From positions 1 to 36,552 of the forward strand of contig CANCPA010000021.1 in assembly GCA_947379895.1 (NCBI GenBank): a DNA stretch of 36,552 nt, written 5' to 3'. Each line of letters begins with the position of its first letter. Positions within the stretch are counted from its first letter, which is position 1. This DNA is from Chitinophagaceae bacterium (GTDB lineage: Bacteria > Bacteroidota > Bacteroidia > Chitinophagales > Chitinophagaceae). Both the position numbers and the translations under genes were made by a program. Below, in pieces: positions 8,407 through 16,698 of the stretch. The notes below the pieces were generated by a model. That model saw only the letters and a program-made list of their open reading frames with translations. It was not told the origin of the DNA and did no database searches.

Positions 8407-8805
8407 TTAATCGGACTTTTCTTCTTTTGCTAGTTCAATTAATTCTTCATATTCCTTAGAAAGTTCTGCTGTTTCGTGCTCTGTCCTTTCTTCAATACTA
8501 ATGAATTTATTATTTGCGTCTGCATGTGATGCTATTAATTCATTCACCTTTAAATGAAGAGAAGCAGAAAACCGATTGAATGATTTTTGTATTACAAATA
8601 AGGTAAGAAAAGTAAGTCCTAGAATTAAATCGCCAATTTTATCGTGAACTGAATATTGTGCAAATTCTTTACTACACAGCCAATAAATTACTGTAAAAAA
8701 TGCAAGGATAAAAGTTATTGGATTACCTAATATTAAATTTGCAATTGAAGTTAGCTTTTCAAAACTAATTTCTAAATGCCTATATAATTTCTTGATGTTC
8801 TTCAA
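8407..8805 (-). CDS. low-affinity iron permease family protein
   Basis: A 132-residue membrane protein with two hydrophobic helices (~27-47 and ~58-76). The pattern GNPITFILAFFTVIYWL then DKIGDLILGLTFLTLFVIQKSFNR, followed by LHLKVNELIASH, is characteristic of the bacterial Iron_permease (PF04120) family, named after yeast Fet4. Transport activity in bacteria is poorly documented. The C-terminal ~40 residues are acidic and probably a cytoplasmic coiled coil. It is the third gene of a minus-strand operon: its start overlaps the end of the DUF2061 gene by 26 bp, which implies translational coupling. Confidence 0.88.
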   Translation of the reverse strand: MKNIKKLYRHLEISFEKLTSIANLILGNPITFILAFFTVIYWLCSKEFAQYSVHDKIGDLILGLTFLTLFVIQKSFNRFSASLHLKVNELIASHADANNKFISIEERTEHETAELSKEYEELIELAKEEKSD

Positions 8806-9061
8806 CTTTTAAATTCTTTTTATAGATTATTCTACCCCATTTTACATTGTTCCAATATCGTTCATGAAGATAATAGGCAAAAGAAGTATAGATATTACTT
8901 ACAATTAAAAATTTGATAGTAACATTAATCTGCTTAGTGAAAAAATAGATGAATAAAAAATCAAGAACAATAATAATAAGTCGATAGGAAATAGTTTTGA
9001 CTAATGATCTTTGATATTTTTCTTTTGCTCTATGTGTATGTGGGAGTAGTCTTTCTATCAT
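8780..9061 (-). CDS. DUF2061 family small membrane protein
   Basis: A 93-residue protein starting at the ATG at 9061, whose ATGA overlaps the stop of the universal stress protein gene. A longer frame reading back to 9190 runs inside that gene and is not used. The motif RSLVKTISYRLIIIVLDFLFIYFFT, followed by YLHERYWNNVKWG, is the DUF2061 signature: two short membrane helices and a terminal H-E-R-x-W. The function is unknown. The family is often found near sulfate-assimilation or stress genes. Here it is sandwiched in an operon between a universal stress protein and an iron permease. Confidence 0.85.
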   Translation of the reverse strand: MIERLLPHTHRAKEKYQRSLVKTISYRLIIIVLDFLFIYFFTKQINVTIKFLIVSNIYTSFAYYLHERYWNNVKWGRIIYKKNLKVEEHQEII

Positions 9062-9528
9062 TTTTTTGAAGGTACTATTAATATGGGAATAGACGAATGT
9101 CGGATTACTTTTTCTGCAACACTCCCAATTAAAAAGAGTTCGACACCTGTTCTGCCATGTGTACCTAATACAATTAAATTGGCCTTCCATTTCTTTGCAA
9201 CCGTTAAAATTTCTTCTTCAGGTGTACCATCAACAATATATGAAGTCACTTGATGCTCGCTGAAAATAGTTTCAATGAAATGTTGATGTATACGTTCGAA
9301 ATTTTTCTTTTGACCGTTTTCAATTTCACTTTCCGTCATTACATCTTCATTCATTCCCATCCCCATTCCCATGATATCGTTGTTCAACATAATAATAGGT
9401 CTTTCAACTACACTTACTAAAGCAACTCCTGAATGCATTTGTTCTACATATTGTAGTGCTGCAATTGCCACATTTTTCGATTCAGGCTCATTGTCTATTG
9501 CAATGAGTATCCTTTGAATATTATTCAT
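9058..9528 (-). CDS. universal stress protein (UspA family)
   Basis: A 156-residue cytoplasmic protein. The start is placed at the ATG at 9528, giving MNNIQRILIAIDNEPESK, the canonical UspA opening. An upstream extension to 9639 is hydrophobic nonsense. The C-terminal ATP-binding motif GTHGRTGVELFLIGSVAEKV fits G-x2-G-x9-G-S, so it is probably an ATP-binding Usp. A Met/Gly-rich insertion (MGMGMGMNED) lies near the middle. It is the first gene of the operon usp-DUF2061-iron permease. A palindrome at 9603-9632, 75 bp upstream, could be its control site. Confidence 0.92.
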   Translation of the reverse strand: MNNIQRILIAIDNEPESKNVAIAALQYVEQMHSGVALVSVVERPIIMLNNDIMGMGMGMNEDVMTESEIENGQKKNFERIHQHFIETIFSEHQVTSYIVDGTPEEEILTVAKKWKANLIVLGTHGRTGVELFLIGSVAEKVIRHSSIPILIVPSKK

Positions 9529-9602
9529 AAAAACAATTTTTAAATTTAATAATTTATTTGGAAGAAAAATGGTTGATACTGAGATAAATACAAGGGTAAT
9601 TA

Positions 9603-9632
9603 GATTTGACAACTTTTTATAATTGTCAAATC
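9603..9632. promoter_or_regulatory. inverted repeat upstream of the usp operon
   Basis: GATTTGACAA (9603-9612) and TTGTCAAATC (9623-9632) are perfect complements separated by 10 bp. The centre-to-centre distance of 20 bp, two helical turns, suits a dimeric regulator. The site is 75-104 bp upstream of the usp start and downstream of the YceI gene on the same strand. A weak terminator for YceI is the alternative, but no U-tract follows on the minus strand. Confidence 0.45.
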
Positions 9633-9738
9633 CTAACAAGTCAACTTGATTGAATTCTTGTTATTTTAATACCCTCTATATTCTATTGTTTCTTCAAAAA
9701 GTTTGTAGGCTATTTAGATTCAATATTAATAGTAATTA

Positions 9739-10308
9739 CTACTTTTCTAATTCCATTTTAGAATCTTGTTTCGTCATATTTGTCAACTCTAATTCGCATG
9801 ATATCTTAACTTCATCACTGACCATAAATCCACCTTTTTCTATTGCAGAATTCCAGATAAGTCCAAAATCTCCTCTGTTAATGATTCCTGTAATTGAGAA
9901 TCCGGCTTTTTCGTTTCCCCATGAATCAGTAATAATACCACCAAATTCAGCATTAAGTTTAATATTTTGTGTTATTCCGTTAATACTCAAATCTCCCCAT
10001 AAATCATAATTTTCATCCTCATTTGGCGAAATCATTGTGCTTGCTAAAAACGTTATTTGTTTATGGTTTTCTAAATCAAAAAAGTCAGCACTTTTTAAAT
10101 GTTCGTCACGCTTTTCATCACCTGTAGATATTGAATCAGTATCAATCCATAAATCTATTTCTACTGTTGTAAAATCCTTTCCAGATGTATAGATGCTTGC
10201 ATCAAACACTTTAAAGTTTCCTTTTACATGAGCAATCATTAAATGCCTTACTTTAAACTCAATTGAACTGTGCATTTGGTCAATCGACCACTTTGTTTCT
10301 TTTTTCAT
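9739..10308 (-). CDS. YceI family protein
   Basis: A 189-residue protein with the lipocalin-like YceI fold that binds polyisoprenoid or similar hydrophobic ligands. Characteristic parts are WSIDQMHSSIEFKVRHLMIAHVKGNF at the N-terminus, the central DEHLKSADFFD and ITFLAS, then GDLSINGITQ and NRGDFGLIW toward the C-terminus. No signal peptide is visible: the protein begins MKKETKWSID. It is therefore probably cytoplasmic, like many Bacteroidota YceI paralogues and unlike periplasmic E. coli YceI. The run of minus-strand stress genes continues on both sides. Confidence 0.93.
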   Translation of the reverse strand: MKKETKWSIDQMHSSIEFKVRHLMIAHVKGNFKVFDASIYTSGKDFTTVEIDLWIDTDSISTGDEKRDEHLKSADFFDLENHKQITFLASTMISPNEDENYDLWGDLSINGITQNIKLNAEFGGIITDSWGNEKAGFSITGIINRGDFGLIWNSAIEKGGFMVSDEVKISCELELTNMTKQDSKMELEK

Positions 10309-10384
10309 TGTTACTATTTTTATTTTTTAAAAACTAAATTGAAATATCTATTTATGTTTTATAAGGATTAACCGATATTAAAAA

Positions 10385-10765
10385 CTATTGCTTAAGACAA
10401 TTTATTACATCAATTTCTGATTTGTCTTTTTTAATTTCTTGTCGAAGCAATGTAAACAAGCTCATATAAATATTGGCCATCCAAACCAATGCAAATATTG
10501 ATATCAAATAACCTGTCCAATTAATAGTGAGTAATTTGAAGTCCGTTACCCAAATGAAAAAAAGTGATATATAATGGCTAAAACAATACTCACATGTAAA
10601 TAGATAAAAGAATTTCCTTTTAAAACTATTATGGCAATTCCTACTTCTTTCAATACAATAAGTACGTGGCTCACGAAATATTTCTTCATTAGTTACTGTC
10701 CAAACGATACAAGCTATTGGGATTGGTAAAATGAAAAGCCATAGAAGCTGATTTGCAATGTCCAT
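10385..10765 (-). CDS. hypothetical membrane protein with Cys/His cluster
   Basis: A 126-residue protein with hydrophobic segments at ~6-24, ~55-73 and ~82-105. Two cysteines in RTYCIERSRNC and a C-E-Y-C-F-S-H motif at the start of the second helix could bind a metal or form a disulfide. I cannot assign a named family. The C-x-x-C-x-S/H motif before a helix loosely recalls DUF1360-like membrane proteins. Its position inside the stress island suggests an envelope-related role, but that is inference only. Confidence 0.65.
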   Translation of the reverse strand: MDIANQLLWLFILPIPIACIVWTVTNEEIFREPRTYCIERSRNCHNSFKRKFFYLFTCEYCFSHYISLFFIWVTDFKLLTINWTGYLISIFALVWMANIYMSLFTLLRQEIKKDKSEIDVINCLKQ

Positions 10766-10810
10766 TATTTAAGTATTGATGAGGAATTTTGAAATAATGA
10801 ATTATTTTAG

Positions 10811-11104
10811 TTAATGCCAATAGCCAAGTACCCAATGTAAACCCCTCGGTCGTTGTTGCCAATATCCCTGAGAATAGGCTCTCCCCGCTAAATGTTTGTG
10901 CCAATAACCATTACTATGAGTGTATAAATGGTTATTTCGATTCCAAATCCAATTTCCTTCAATCCATACATCATTTTCGTTTATTTTAGGAGGACGCTTC
11001 ACTTCTTCAAAACAAGGTACTTCTGCAACATGTCCTTCTGCTAAACACCCTACAAATAAATATAGTATGATAAAAATGAGGATAGCAATTAGCCACTTTG
11101 TCAT
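10811..11104 (-). CDS. YXWGXW-type repeat lipoprotein (copy 1)
   Basis: A 97-residue predicted lipoprotein: a hydrophobic N-terminus ends in the lipobox LFVGC (Cys19). The mature part has aromatic-rich repeats WIEGNWIWN, NGYWHKH and GYWQQRPRGLHWVLGYWH, with Trp/Tyr-Gly spacing like the YXWGXW repeat family of envelope proteins. About half its residues match the next gene upstream (11261-11554), in the same order and with the same length, so the two are a tandem duplication. The molecular function is unknown. Confidence 0.82.
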   Translation of the reverse strand: MTKWLIAILIFIILYLFVGCLAEGHVAEVPCFEEVKRPPKINENDVWIEGNWIWNRNNHLYTHSNGYWHKHLAGRAYSQGYWQQRPRGLHWVLGYWH

Positions 11105-11260
11105 TATAAATAATTTTTCTCTGTTGTGTTAAATGTTTGAATATTAGTTTAAAAAGGATTTTTTTTTTTTCAAGAAGGTATAATAATTTTTAGTAAATGA
11201 TTTATCCGATAATTGGTCTATTCGTAATCTAATTGAAGACATTATATTTTTTTCTTTTTC

Positions 11261-11554
11261 TTAATGCCATCTTCCAGGCACCCACCGTTTACCTTTTGGA
11301 CTTTTTTGCCAGAAACCTTGTGAGTACTGTCTTCCTATTATTGGTTTTCTCCAACTTCCGTTATCATGATGGTAAGCATGATCATGTCTATTCCAATTCC
11401 AATTACCTTCTATCCAGATATGTGCTACAGTCGGTTGTGGAGGACGTGGCATTTCAATATAAGAAGGTTCCTCTGAAATATATCCTGCACCTAGACAACC
11501 GCTAAAGAATATGAGAAGTGAAGATAAACTGATAACTATAAGTAAACTTTTCAT
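11261..11554 (-). CDS. YXWGXW-type repeat lipoprotein (copy 2)
   Basis: A 97-residue paralogue of the gene at 10811-11104. It has the lipobox FFSGC (Cys19), then the shared skeleton PRPP...WIEGNWNWNRHDHAYHH, GRQYSQGFWQ and a terminal GRWH. His-rich stretches (HDHAYHHD) could chelate metal. The spacer between the two copies (11105-11260) is AT-rich with a long T-run and shows no gene. The two copies appear to be anchored in the membrane facing the periplasm. Whether they differ in role cannot be told from sequence. Confidence 0.82.
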   Translation of the reverse strand: MKSLLIVISLSSLLIFFSGCLGAGYISEEPSYIEMPRPPQPTVAHIWIEGNWNWNRHDHAYHHDNGSWRKPIIGRQYSQGFWQKSPKGKRWVPGRWH

Positions 11555-11598
11555 TATATGATTTTTTTTTACTAAAGAATTAGCGAGTACAGAAAATG

Positions 11599-11630
11599 AA
11601 ATAGTGGGAGTTTAATTACTCCCACTATTT
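11599..11630 (-). terminator. terminator after the BON-domain gene
   Basis: AAATAGTGGGAGT (11599-11611) pairs perfectly with 11618-11630, giving a 13-bp stem and a 6-nt loop. It begins 2 bp past the stop codon of the minus-strand BON gene (last base 11632). The U-tract on the minus strand is imperfect (TTCATTTT). Confidence 0.75.
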
Positions 11631-11631
11631 A

Positions 11632-12300
11632 TTAAAACTTTAATCTATCGTAAACTATTTCTAGCTTATTATCAACATTCCAAACTCCAGGAGCATTCCA
11701 AGCGATTCTTGCAGCTTCATCTTTTTGATATAAAGAGCTAACAGTTCCTGTAAGAGTTACTCTGTTTCCTATAACATTTACCATGATATTCTGAGTGCTT
11801 ACTGACCAATTTCTTGCAAGTGCATTTTCAATTTCGTCCCTTTCAACCTCATCTTGAGTTTGTAAATTGATAATAACATTGTTTATCACACCTTTTACTC
11901 CAGGTTGTTTAACTGCAGCTGCTTTTGCCGCTACTTTTTGATAGTTCCATTCAAGTTCTCCTTCTAGAGTTACCCAACCATCTTCAACTTTCACTTTCAA
12001 GGTGTCATTAGGTACATCCCAATTCCATTTAAAGGCACTCAATATTTCTGTTGCAATTCTGTTGTCATCAATAAAACTAGTGTCACCAAAGTCAACAACA
12101 ATTTTTTCAACAACAGCCTTTACACCTGCAACCCTTTTAGCAGCATCCTCTGCTTCTGTTTTCTTTGAATAGTTGTTTACAGTTCCTGTTAAGGTAACAA
12201 CTCCATCTTTACATGTTACGCCAATTTCAGCGGCATTTAGTAAGGGTTCCCACTTAATTGCATCTTGTACATCTTTTTGTAATTCTTCGTTACTTTTCAT
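11632..12300 (-). CDS. triple BON-domain protein
   Basis: A 222-residue protein made of three BON modules at about residues 3-72, 78-150 and 155-222. Each has the pattern I--AL-W...V---DGVVTLTGTV...A---A..PGVK-V-N-. BON domains (as in OsmY) bind phospholipid or membranes and are linked to osmotic-shock protection. OsmY is periplasmic, but this protein has no signal peptide (MKSNEELQKDVQDAIKW), so it is probably cytoplasmic. The aromatic N/K-W-x-V motif at the start of each domain is conserved. A palindrome lies 18 bp upstream of the start. Confidence 0.92.
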   Translation of the reverse strand: MKSNEELQKDVQDAIKWEPLLNAAEIGVTCKDGVVTLTGTVNNYSKKTEAEDAAKRVAGVKAVVEKIVVDFGDTSFIDDNRIATEILSAFKWNWDVPNDTLKVKVEDGWVTLEGELEWNYQKVAAKAAAVKQPGVKGVINNVIINLQTQDEVERDEIENALARNWSVSTQNIMVNVIGNRVTLTGTVSSLYQKDEAARIAWNAPGVWNVDNKLEIVYDRLKF

Positions 12301-12317
12301 TTGTTTCTATTTTTAGC

Positions 12318-12335
12318 TGTGATTGAATTATCACA
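12318..12335. promoter_or_regulatory. TGTGAT-N6-ATCACA palindrome upstream of the BON gene
   Basis: Two perfect 6-bp half-sites are centred 26 bp upstream of the BON start. The site resembles CRP/FNR-family operators, but the gap between the TGTGA and TCACA cores is 8 rather than the E. coli 6. No CRP-like regulator is in the window. A position this close to the start would suit repression. Confidence 0.35.
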
Positions 12336-12477
12336 ACATTTTTTTTAGTTTAAATTTGACTATTATTTGCTACCCAATATTTTCAATTTGAGGACTTGTT
12401 TAAATCAATAATTTAAAAAGGAATAACTGATTTGTTAGTAAAGTATTGTTTATTACTTTTAGCTTTAAACTTGTCTT

Positions 12478-12873
12478 TTAACCGAGAAAACTCCAATAGT
12501 CATATACCTTTTCCCAATGAATATTGGTATCTGGCCAATGTTCCATATCGAAACCAGGAGCAAGTTCTAACGTTTCCTTTTTCTGGTTGAAAACAAAAAG
12601 TTTTTTTTCTGCATCAACTTGAAGTAGCCCAAATGGTATGGCAAAATATTTTGTTGCAATGCCAAGGAATCCCCCAAATTCTATGATGTAATAATCAATT
12701 TTTCCTGTGATTATATCAATCATGATGTTGATGATTGTACCTATATGTTCATCTTCAAGATTGTGAACTTCATCACCAATTATCGAGGTGGCTGTTAAGT
12801 ACTGTAAAGGTCGATTTCTTGCGGGGCCTTCATGGTTAATGCCCGATAAGTTGTCTTCTGTTAATCTGCTCAT
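12478..12873 (-). CDS. PRC-barrel domain protein
   Basis: A 131-residue protein. Residues ~24-95 form a PRC-barrel: LTATSIIGDEVHNLEDEHIGTI, then IDIITGKIDYYIIEFGGFLGI and YFAIPFGLLQVD. This small beta-barrel occurs in photosynthetic reaction-centre H subunits and RimM, and as stand-alone stress-associated proteins. It has no signal peptide. The C-terminal 25 residues, containing W-P-D-T-N and ending DYWSFLG, are typical of the stand-alone type. It lies between the SDR and BON genes on the same strand. Confidence 0.88.
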   Translation of the reverse strand: MSRLTEDNLSGINHEGPARNRPLQYLTATSIIGDEVHNLEDEHIGTIINIMIDIITGKIDYYIIEFGGFLGIATKYFAIPFGLLQVDAEKKLFVFNQKKETLELAPGFDMEHWPDTNIHWEKVYDYWSFLG

Positions 12874-12989
12874 TGTATTTTTTTTATAATTTTTAAATAG
12901 TTTACCTCAATTGAAATTTAGAAGGAAATTTTTAGCCTTTCTTATTGTAATGAACAACTACAATTACCTTCTAACGTGCCACGTATTAG

Positions 12990-13733
12990 TTACAATGTTA
13001 GATAGCCACCGTCAATAGGATAATAGCCGCCTGAAGCATAAGATGCCGCATCCGAACTTAACCAAATAACTAAAGATGCTACTTCGTCAGGCTTTCCTAA
13101 TCTACCTATTGGATGTTTTATAGCCAATTCAGCTTTAGTCTTATTATCCAACTTATTTAACAAGGGAGTGTTTATAAACCCTGGTGCAACACAATTAATT
13201 CTGATACCTTTTGAAGAATATTCTATTGCAGCATTTTGTGTTAGACCAACTACTCCGTGTTTTGCAGCTACATAACCACTAAATGATCCAAAACCTACTT
13301 CACCTAGGATTGATGCAGTATTTACAATTACCCCACCTCTTTGAATCAACATCTGTTCTATTTCGAATTTCATACAGTAAAAAATTCCATTGAGATTTAC
13401 ACTGATTACTTTTTCAAACCCTTCAATACTCATATCTGCAATAGGATTAATTTCACCTAAAATACCTGCATTGTTAAATGCTATGTCTATTTTTCCATAC
13501 ATATCAATCGATTGTTTTATCAACTGAGCGCATTCGATAGCAATACTCACGTCAGTCTGAAAAAAACAAGCTTCTCCACCTGCTTCAATGATTTTAGAAA
13601 CTGTATCATTATTACTTATATCAGATATGATTACTTTGGCTCCATTTGCTGCATAAGCCAGCGCAGTTGCTTGTCCAATTCCTGACCCTCCACCTGTTAC
13701 TAAGGCTACTTTTCCTTCGAACAACTTTTTCAT
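12990..13733 (-). CDS. SDR family NAD(P)-dependent oxidoreductase
   Basis: A 247-residue classical short-chain dehydrogenase. The cofactor motif TGGGSGIG is at 13-20 and NNAG at 87-90. The catalytic residues are Ser141, Tyr154 and Lys158 (SGYVAAK), and the family motif PGFINTPLL follows at ~184. An Asp at the end of beta-2 (ISDIS) favours NAD+ over NADP+. The substrate is unknown; glucose 1-dehydrogenase and 3-oxoacyl-ACP reductase labels are both commonly given to such proteins. It is flanked by stress genes on the same strand. Confidence 0.93.
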   Translation of the reverse strand: MKKLFEGKVALVTGGGSGIGQATALAYAANGAKVIISDISNNDTVSKIIEAGGEACFFQTDVSIAIECAQLIKQSIDMYGKIDIAFNNAGILGEINPIADMSIEGFEKVISVNLNGIFYCMKFEIEQMLIQRGGVIVNTASILGEVGFGSFSGYVAAKHGVVGLTQNAAIEYSSKGIRINCVAPGFINTPLLNKLDNKTKAELAIKHPIGRLGKPDEVASLVIWLSSDAASYASGGYYPIDGGYLTL

Positions 13734-13866
13734 TTTAATAATTTTATTTCTTAGAATTAATTATTATGCAAAACTCCTTGTCATTAGGTCTTGAAATATT
13801 ACACAATTCATTTTATGTTTTACAATATTCATAGTTTACTCGTTATTTATTAAGTTGAAGTTAGAT

Positions 13867-14223
13867 TTATTCAGAGGCTAATTCCCATAGCCATTGTGCC
13901 ATCTGTTCATTTAATGATGGAAGCTGCATCACCATTAAATTAAATCCGGTTTTACTCATCATCCAGTCAATTTCGAGTGCCCCAATTTGCGGATTATAGA
14001 GGTATATTTTTTTGAAGTGATGTCGGCTATCAATACCCAATAAATTGCATACTCTCAAAGAACGTTGTAATGATTCAATGATTATCTCAGTTTTAAATTG
14101 TCCTGTAAAAGACAAATTTTTAATTGAATAAATCAACTTAGAATTATAAAATACATCCTCCAAACCCCAAGACGCAAATTGATGCCTACAAGCAGGTACA
14201 CGAACAATATTGATTGTTTTCAT
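13867..14223 (-). CDS. hypothetical protein co-transcribed with dnaJ-like gene
   Basis: A 118-residue soluble protein that begins 19 bp after the stop of the DnaJ-like gene on the same strand, so the two are probably one operon. In E. coli cbpA is followed by its modulator cbpM, but this sequence shows no MerR-like CbpM features. The resemblance is positional only. Segments such as HHFKKIYLYNPQIGALEIDWMMS look like a small alpha/beta fold. I do not recognise the family. Confidence 0.65.
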   Translation of the reverse strand: MKTINIVRVPACRHQFASWGLEDVFYNSKLIYSIKNLSFTGQFKTEIIIESLQRSLRVCNLLGIDSRHHFKKIYLYNPQIGALEIDWMMSKTGFNLMVMQLPSLNEQMAQWLWELASE

Positions 14224-14242
14224 ACTTTTTTAATTAACCTAT

Positions 14243-15139
14243 TTACAATTTAATAAAGAGTTTTTGAAGCGATTCAAATGAATTTCTTTGCAATTCTGTC
14301 AAATTTTCTGGTATAACAATTTGTAATTGAATATAAAGATTGCCATATTCATTCAATTTCCCATAAACAGGCATTCCCTTTCCTTTAAGGCGAATACTTT
14401 TCCCATTTTGTGCTCCTTCGATAACTTTTATTTTTACTAAGTCTGTTAGCGTATTTATAATAACTTCTCCTCCTAAGACTGCAGTAAATAAATCGATACT
14501 TTGTGACATATAAATGTCGTCCCCCTTACGCAAAAATTGACTATTAACTTTAGTTCTGATTTTTACTATTAAATCTCCATTTAATTCTGGTGAACTGCCT
14601 TTTCCTCCCTTTCTTTTTATATTCAATAACTGACCATCAAATGAGCCAGGCTTAGTTGTAATCCTAAGCTTCTCATTTTCCAATTGTATAATTCTACTAG
14701 TTCCTTTAAAAGCTTCGTCTAATGTAATTTCCATCTCTGTTTCATAATTCTCTCCTATAAAATCTGTGGTTCGATTTCTTCTACTCCCATTTTTACTAGA
14801 CCTACTTGAAAAAAATTGTTCGAAGAAATCCGAAAAATCATTCCCTTCGTTTCCAAATTCATGTCCATAATCTCCACTCTCATTTCCTCTTCTTTCATTT
14901 CTGAAACTTTCATTCTTTGCCCAATTCACGCCTAATTCGTCATATTTTTTTCTCTTATCAGGGTCACTTAAAACTTCATTAGCCTCGTTAGCAGCTTTGA
15001 ATTTTTCTTCTGACTGAATATTGTCCGGATTTTTATCAGGATGATATTTTATAGCTAATGCTCTGTAAGCCTTTTTTATTTCAGCTTGTGTAGCATTTTT
15101 TTCAACACCTAAAACTTTATAATAATCCTTGTAGTCCAC
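14243..15139 (-). CDS. DnaJ-family co-chaperone, CbpA-like (type II)
   Basis: A 298-residue J-domain protein. The J domain is at residues 4-70 with HPD at 33-35 (KYHPDKNPD). A Gly/Asn/Phe-rich linker (~80-125) follows, then two C-terminal substrate-binding beta domains ([15 protein letters not shown], ...[35 protein letters not shown]). It lacks the CxxCxGxG zinc repeats, so it is CbpA/type II rather than DnaJ proper. It stimulates DnaK ATPase and presents clients. The start codon is GTG (15139-15137), which gives the standard [12 protein letters not shown] opening. The next gene on the strand is the small unknown at 13867. Confidence 0.93.
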   Translation of the reverse strand: MDYKDYYKVLGVEKNATQAEIKKAYRALAIKYHPDKNPDNIQSEEKFKAANEANEVLSDPDKRKKYDELGVNWAKNESFRNERRGNESGDYGHEFGNEGNDFSDFFEQFFSSRSSKNGSRRNRTTDFIGENYETEMEITLDEAFKGTSRIIQLENEKLRITTKPGSFDGQLLNIKRKGGKGSSPELNGDLIVKIRTKVNSQFLRKGDDIYMSQSIDLFTAVLGGEVIINTLTDLVKIKVIEGAQNGKSIRLKGKGMPVYGKLNEYGNLYIQLQIVIPENLTELQRNSFESLQKLFIKL

Positions 15140-15244
15140 TTTAATTAATTCAATTTAAAACTTCAAATGGTCTTATTTGAAAATCAATGAATACTAATTG
15201 CATTGTTTCCGTTTCTGTCCATTAAAAAATAGAACATATTTTAA

Positions 15245-15571
15245 TTAATCACCTCTATCTTCTTCAAGATTATCATGATTATCCCCACCTAAACTGTAAT
15301 AGTTATTTTCTTCATCTTCACTACCAGTTTCTTCTTCCTCATCATCTAATTCAGCACCCGGTATATCCAAATCATCACCTGATTCATCATTTTCAATTTC
15401 CTTATTATTTTTTGAATATGACTTATCACTTTTCGAATTTATTTTTCTTTTAGATATATCTTCAGGGTCAACACTTTCCTCTACTTCATTATTGTCAAAA
15501 ATGTCTTCATTTAGTGGATGAGATAATCCATCAAAATGTTCTTTCTGACTTACTAAATTTCGATTTTTCAT
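15245..15571 (-). CDS. acidic disordered Bacteroidota protein
   Basis: A 108-residue, very acidic protein whose C-terminal half is mostly D, E, N and G. Its best-conserved-looking part is DIPGAELDDEEEETGSEDEE followed by NNYYSLGGDNH, which I recall as recurrent in small Bacteroidota hypotheticals. It is probably intrinsically disordered, with no signal peptide or membrane segment. It lies upstream of the DnaJ-like gene in the stress island. The function is unknown. Confidence 0.75.
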   Translation of the reverse strand: MKNRNLVSQKEHFDGLSHPLNEDIFDNNEVEESVDPEDISKRKINSKSDKSYSKNNKEIENDESGDDLDIPGAELDDEEEETGSEDEENNYYSLGGDNHDNLEEDRGD

Positions 15572-15711
15572 TTTCTTTTAATTTTATGATTCAAATATTA
15601 TAAAATTAGCGAGCATGAACTTTACGTCAATAATGATTGTTATTAAAACCTTACATTATGTCTTAATTTAATCATTTTTTTAAGTTCAAAAAAGCTTATT
15701 ATTCGTTTTTT

Positions 15712-15936
15712 CTATTTGCTATTTAAATCCGTTTCTAATATCCTTTTTCGTTCCTTATATTCTTCAGTTGTCATTTGTCCCATTGCGTAACGTTGTTGAA
15801 GAATGTCAAGTGGGGAATCTTTCTTTTTTCGTTGTCCTGGAACATCATAGGGAGTAACGAATATCCAAAATATAAGAAACATCCATAGCAGCCACCAAAT
15901 TAGATTCATACCCCAGTAATAATCGTTGAAATACAT
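15712..15936 (-). CDS. SHOCT-domain small membrane protein
   Basis: A 74-residue protein with one N-terminal membrane helix (~9-27, WGMNLIWWLLWMFLIFWIFV). A C-terminal SHOCT motif follows at ~43-72: SPLDILQQRYAMGQMTTEEYKERKRIL. SHOCT domains are short two-helix oligomerisation modules at the ends of membrane or stress proteins. The protein is probably anchored with its C-terminus in the cytoplasm. It is the only gene between the acidic protein and the outer-membrane barrel gene on this strand. Confidence 0.88.
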   Translation of the reverse strand: MYFNDYYWGMNLIWWLLWMFLIFWIFVTPYDVPGQRKKKDSPLDILQQRYAMGQMTTEEYKERKRILETDLNSK

Positions 15937-16194
15937 TTTTAATAATTTAAGTTAAATGAGAAAAAGTTATTTGTTGTATGCTTTGTTATTGCTTAATAGG
16001 TTTTTCTTTGATGATTACAAATAATAGAATAACAAAACCAAGTAATAATATTATTTGCAGTTACTTTTTTACGAATTATTTAAATAATACTTAATGTTCC
16101 TTTTCTTTCAGTGTGTTAAAAACTTCTAAATAGCAAGATGCTATAATTTGCATCAGTTTATATCTTAAATAACTGATTGAACTGTTTACACAAT

Positions 16195-16698
16195 CTATAG
16201 CTTTAAAGTCAAGCCAACTTTGCCGCCTGAGAATGCATTGCCTCCACCAAATTCAAGGTTGATACCAAATTTTTTATTGAAATAATATCTTCCTCCAATT
16301 TGTGCACCTAAGCCTAATCCGGAACTATGGTTACCATAATAACTTGCATCTGGTGAAGACCAATTGTAAAATCCTAAATTTAGTCCTGCATAAAAATCAA
16401 ATTGAGAAGGTATTAATAAGATATTATTGAAATGATAATTTGCATTTGCAGAAATCCCCGTAATATTTCTTTTATAGTAATACTGCCCCCAATATTCATT
16501 ATAGGAGCGAAATGATAATTCGCCTCCAATACTAACATTTCTAATAGCACCATATTCAACACCCAAATAAACGGGAGTGCCATATTCGGATAAACCAACT
16601 CCTATATTTAACTGTGCATGCCCAATTGAAACATTCCCTTGGCAAAATGCATTTCGTCCTAATAATGATAATGCGATCAACAAACAAATTCTTTTCAT
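16195..16698 (-). CDS. outer-membrane beta-barrel protein
   Basis: A 167-residue exported protein with a signal peptide at ~1-19 (ending AFCQ). Alternating aromatic/Gly-rich strands follow (IGVGLSEYGTPVYLGVEYGAI, GISANANYHFN, FDFYAGLNLGFYNW, LGLGAQIGGRYYFNKKFGINLEFGG). The end VGLTLKL resembles a terminal strand. The size fits an 8-stranded OmpA/OmpX-like barrel. No ligand is inferred. It is monocistronic by spacing (237 bp to the AraC-type gene). Confidence 0.85.
   Translation of the reverse strand: MKRICLLIALSLLGRNAFCQGNVSIGHAQLNIGVGLSEYGTPVYLGVEYGAIRNVSIGGELSFRSYNEYWGQYYYKRNITGISANANYHFNNILLIPSQFDFYAGLNLGFYNWSSPDASYYGNHSSGLGLGAQIGGRYYFNKKFGINLEFGGGNAFSGGKVGLTLKL

Noticed and set aside
9650-10009. 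119-residue plus-strand frame over the YceI gene
   Set aside because: It is antisense to a confidently identified YceI coding region and has no family resemblance.
12318-12335. A bona fide CRP site
   Set aside because: Half-site spacing is 8 rather than 6 between TGTGA and TCACA and no CRP-type regulator is visible; kept only as a low-confidence palindrome.
15986-16060. Short hydrophobic minus-strand peptide (ILLLGFVILLFVIIKEKP)
   Set aside because: It looks like a membrane helix but has no ATG/GTG/TTG start in frame and is only ~24 codons long.
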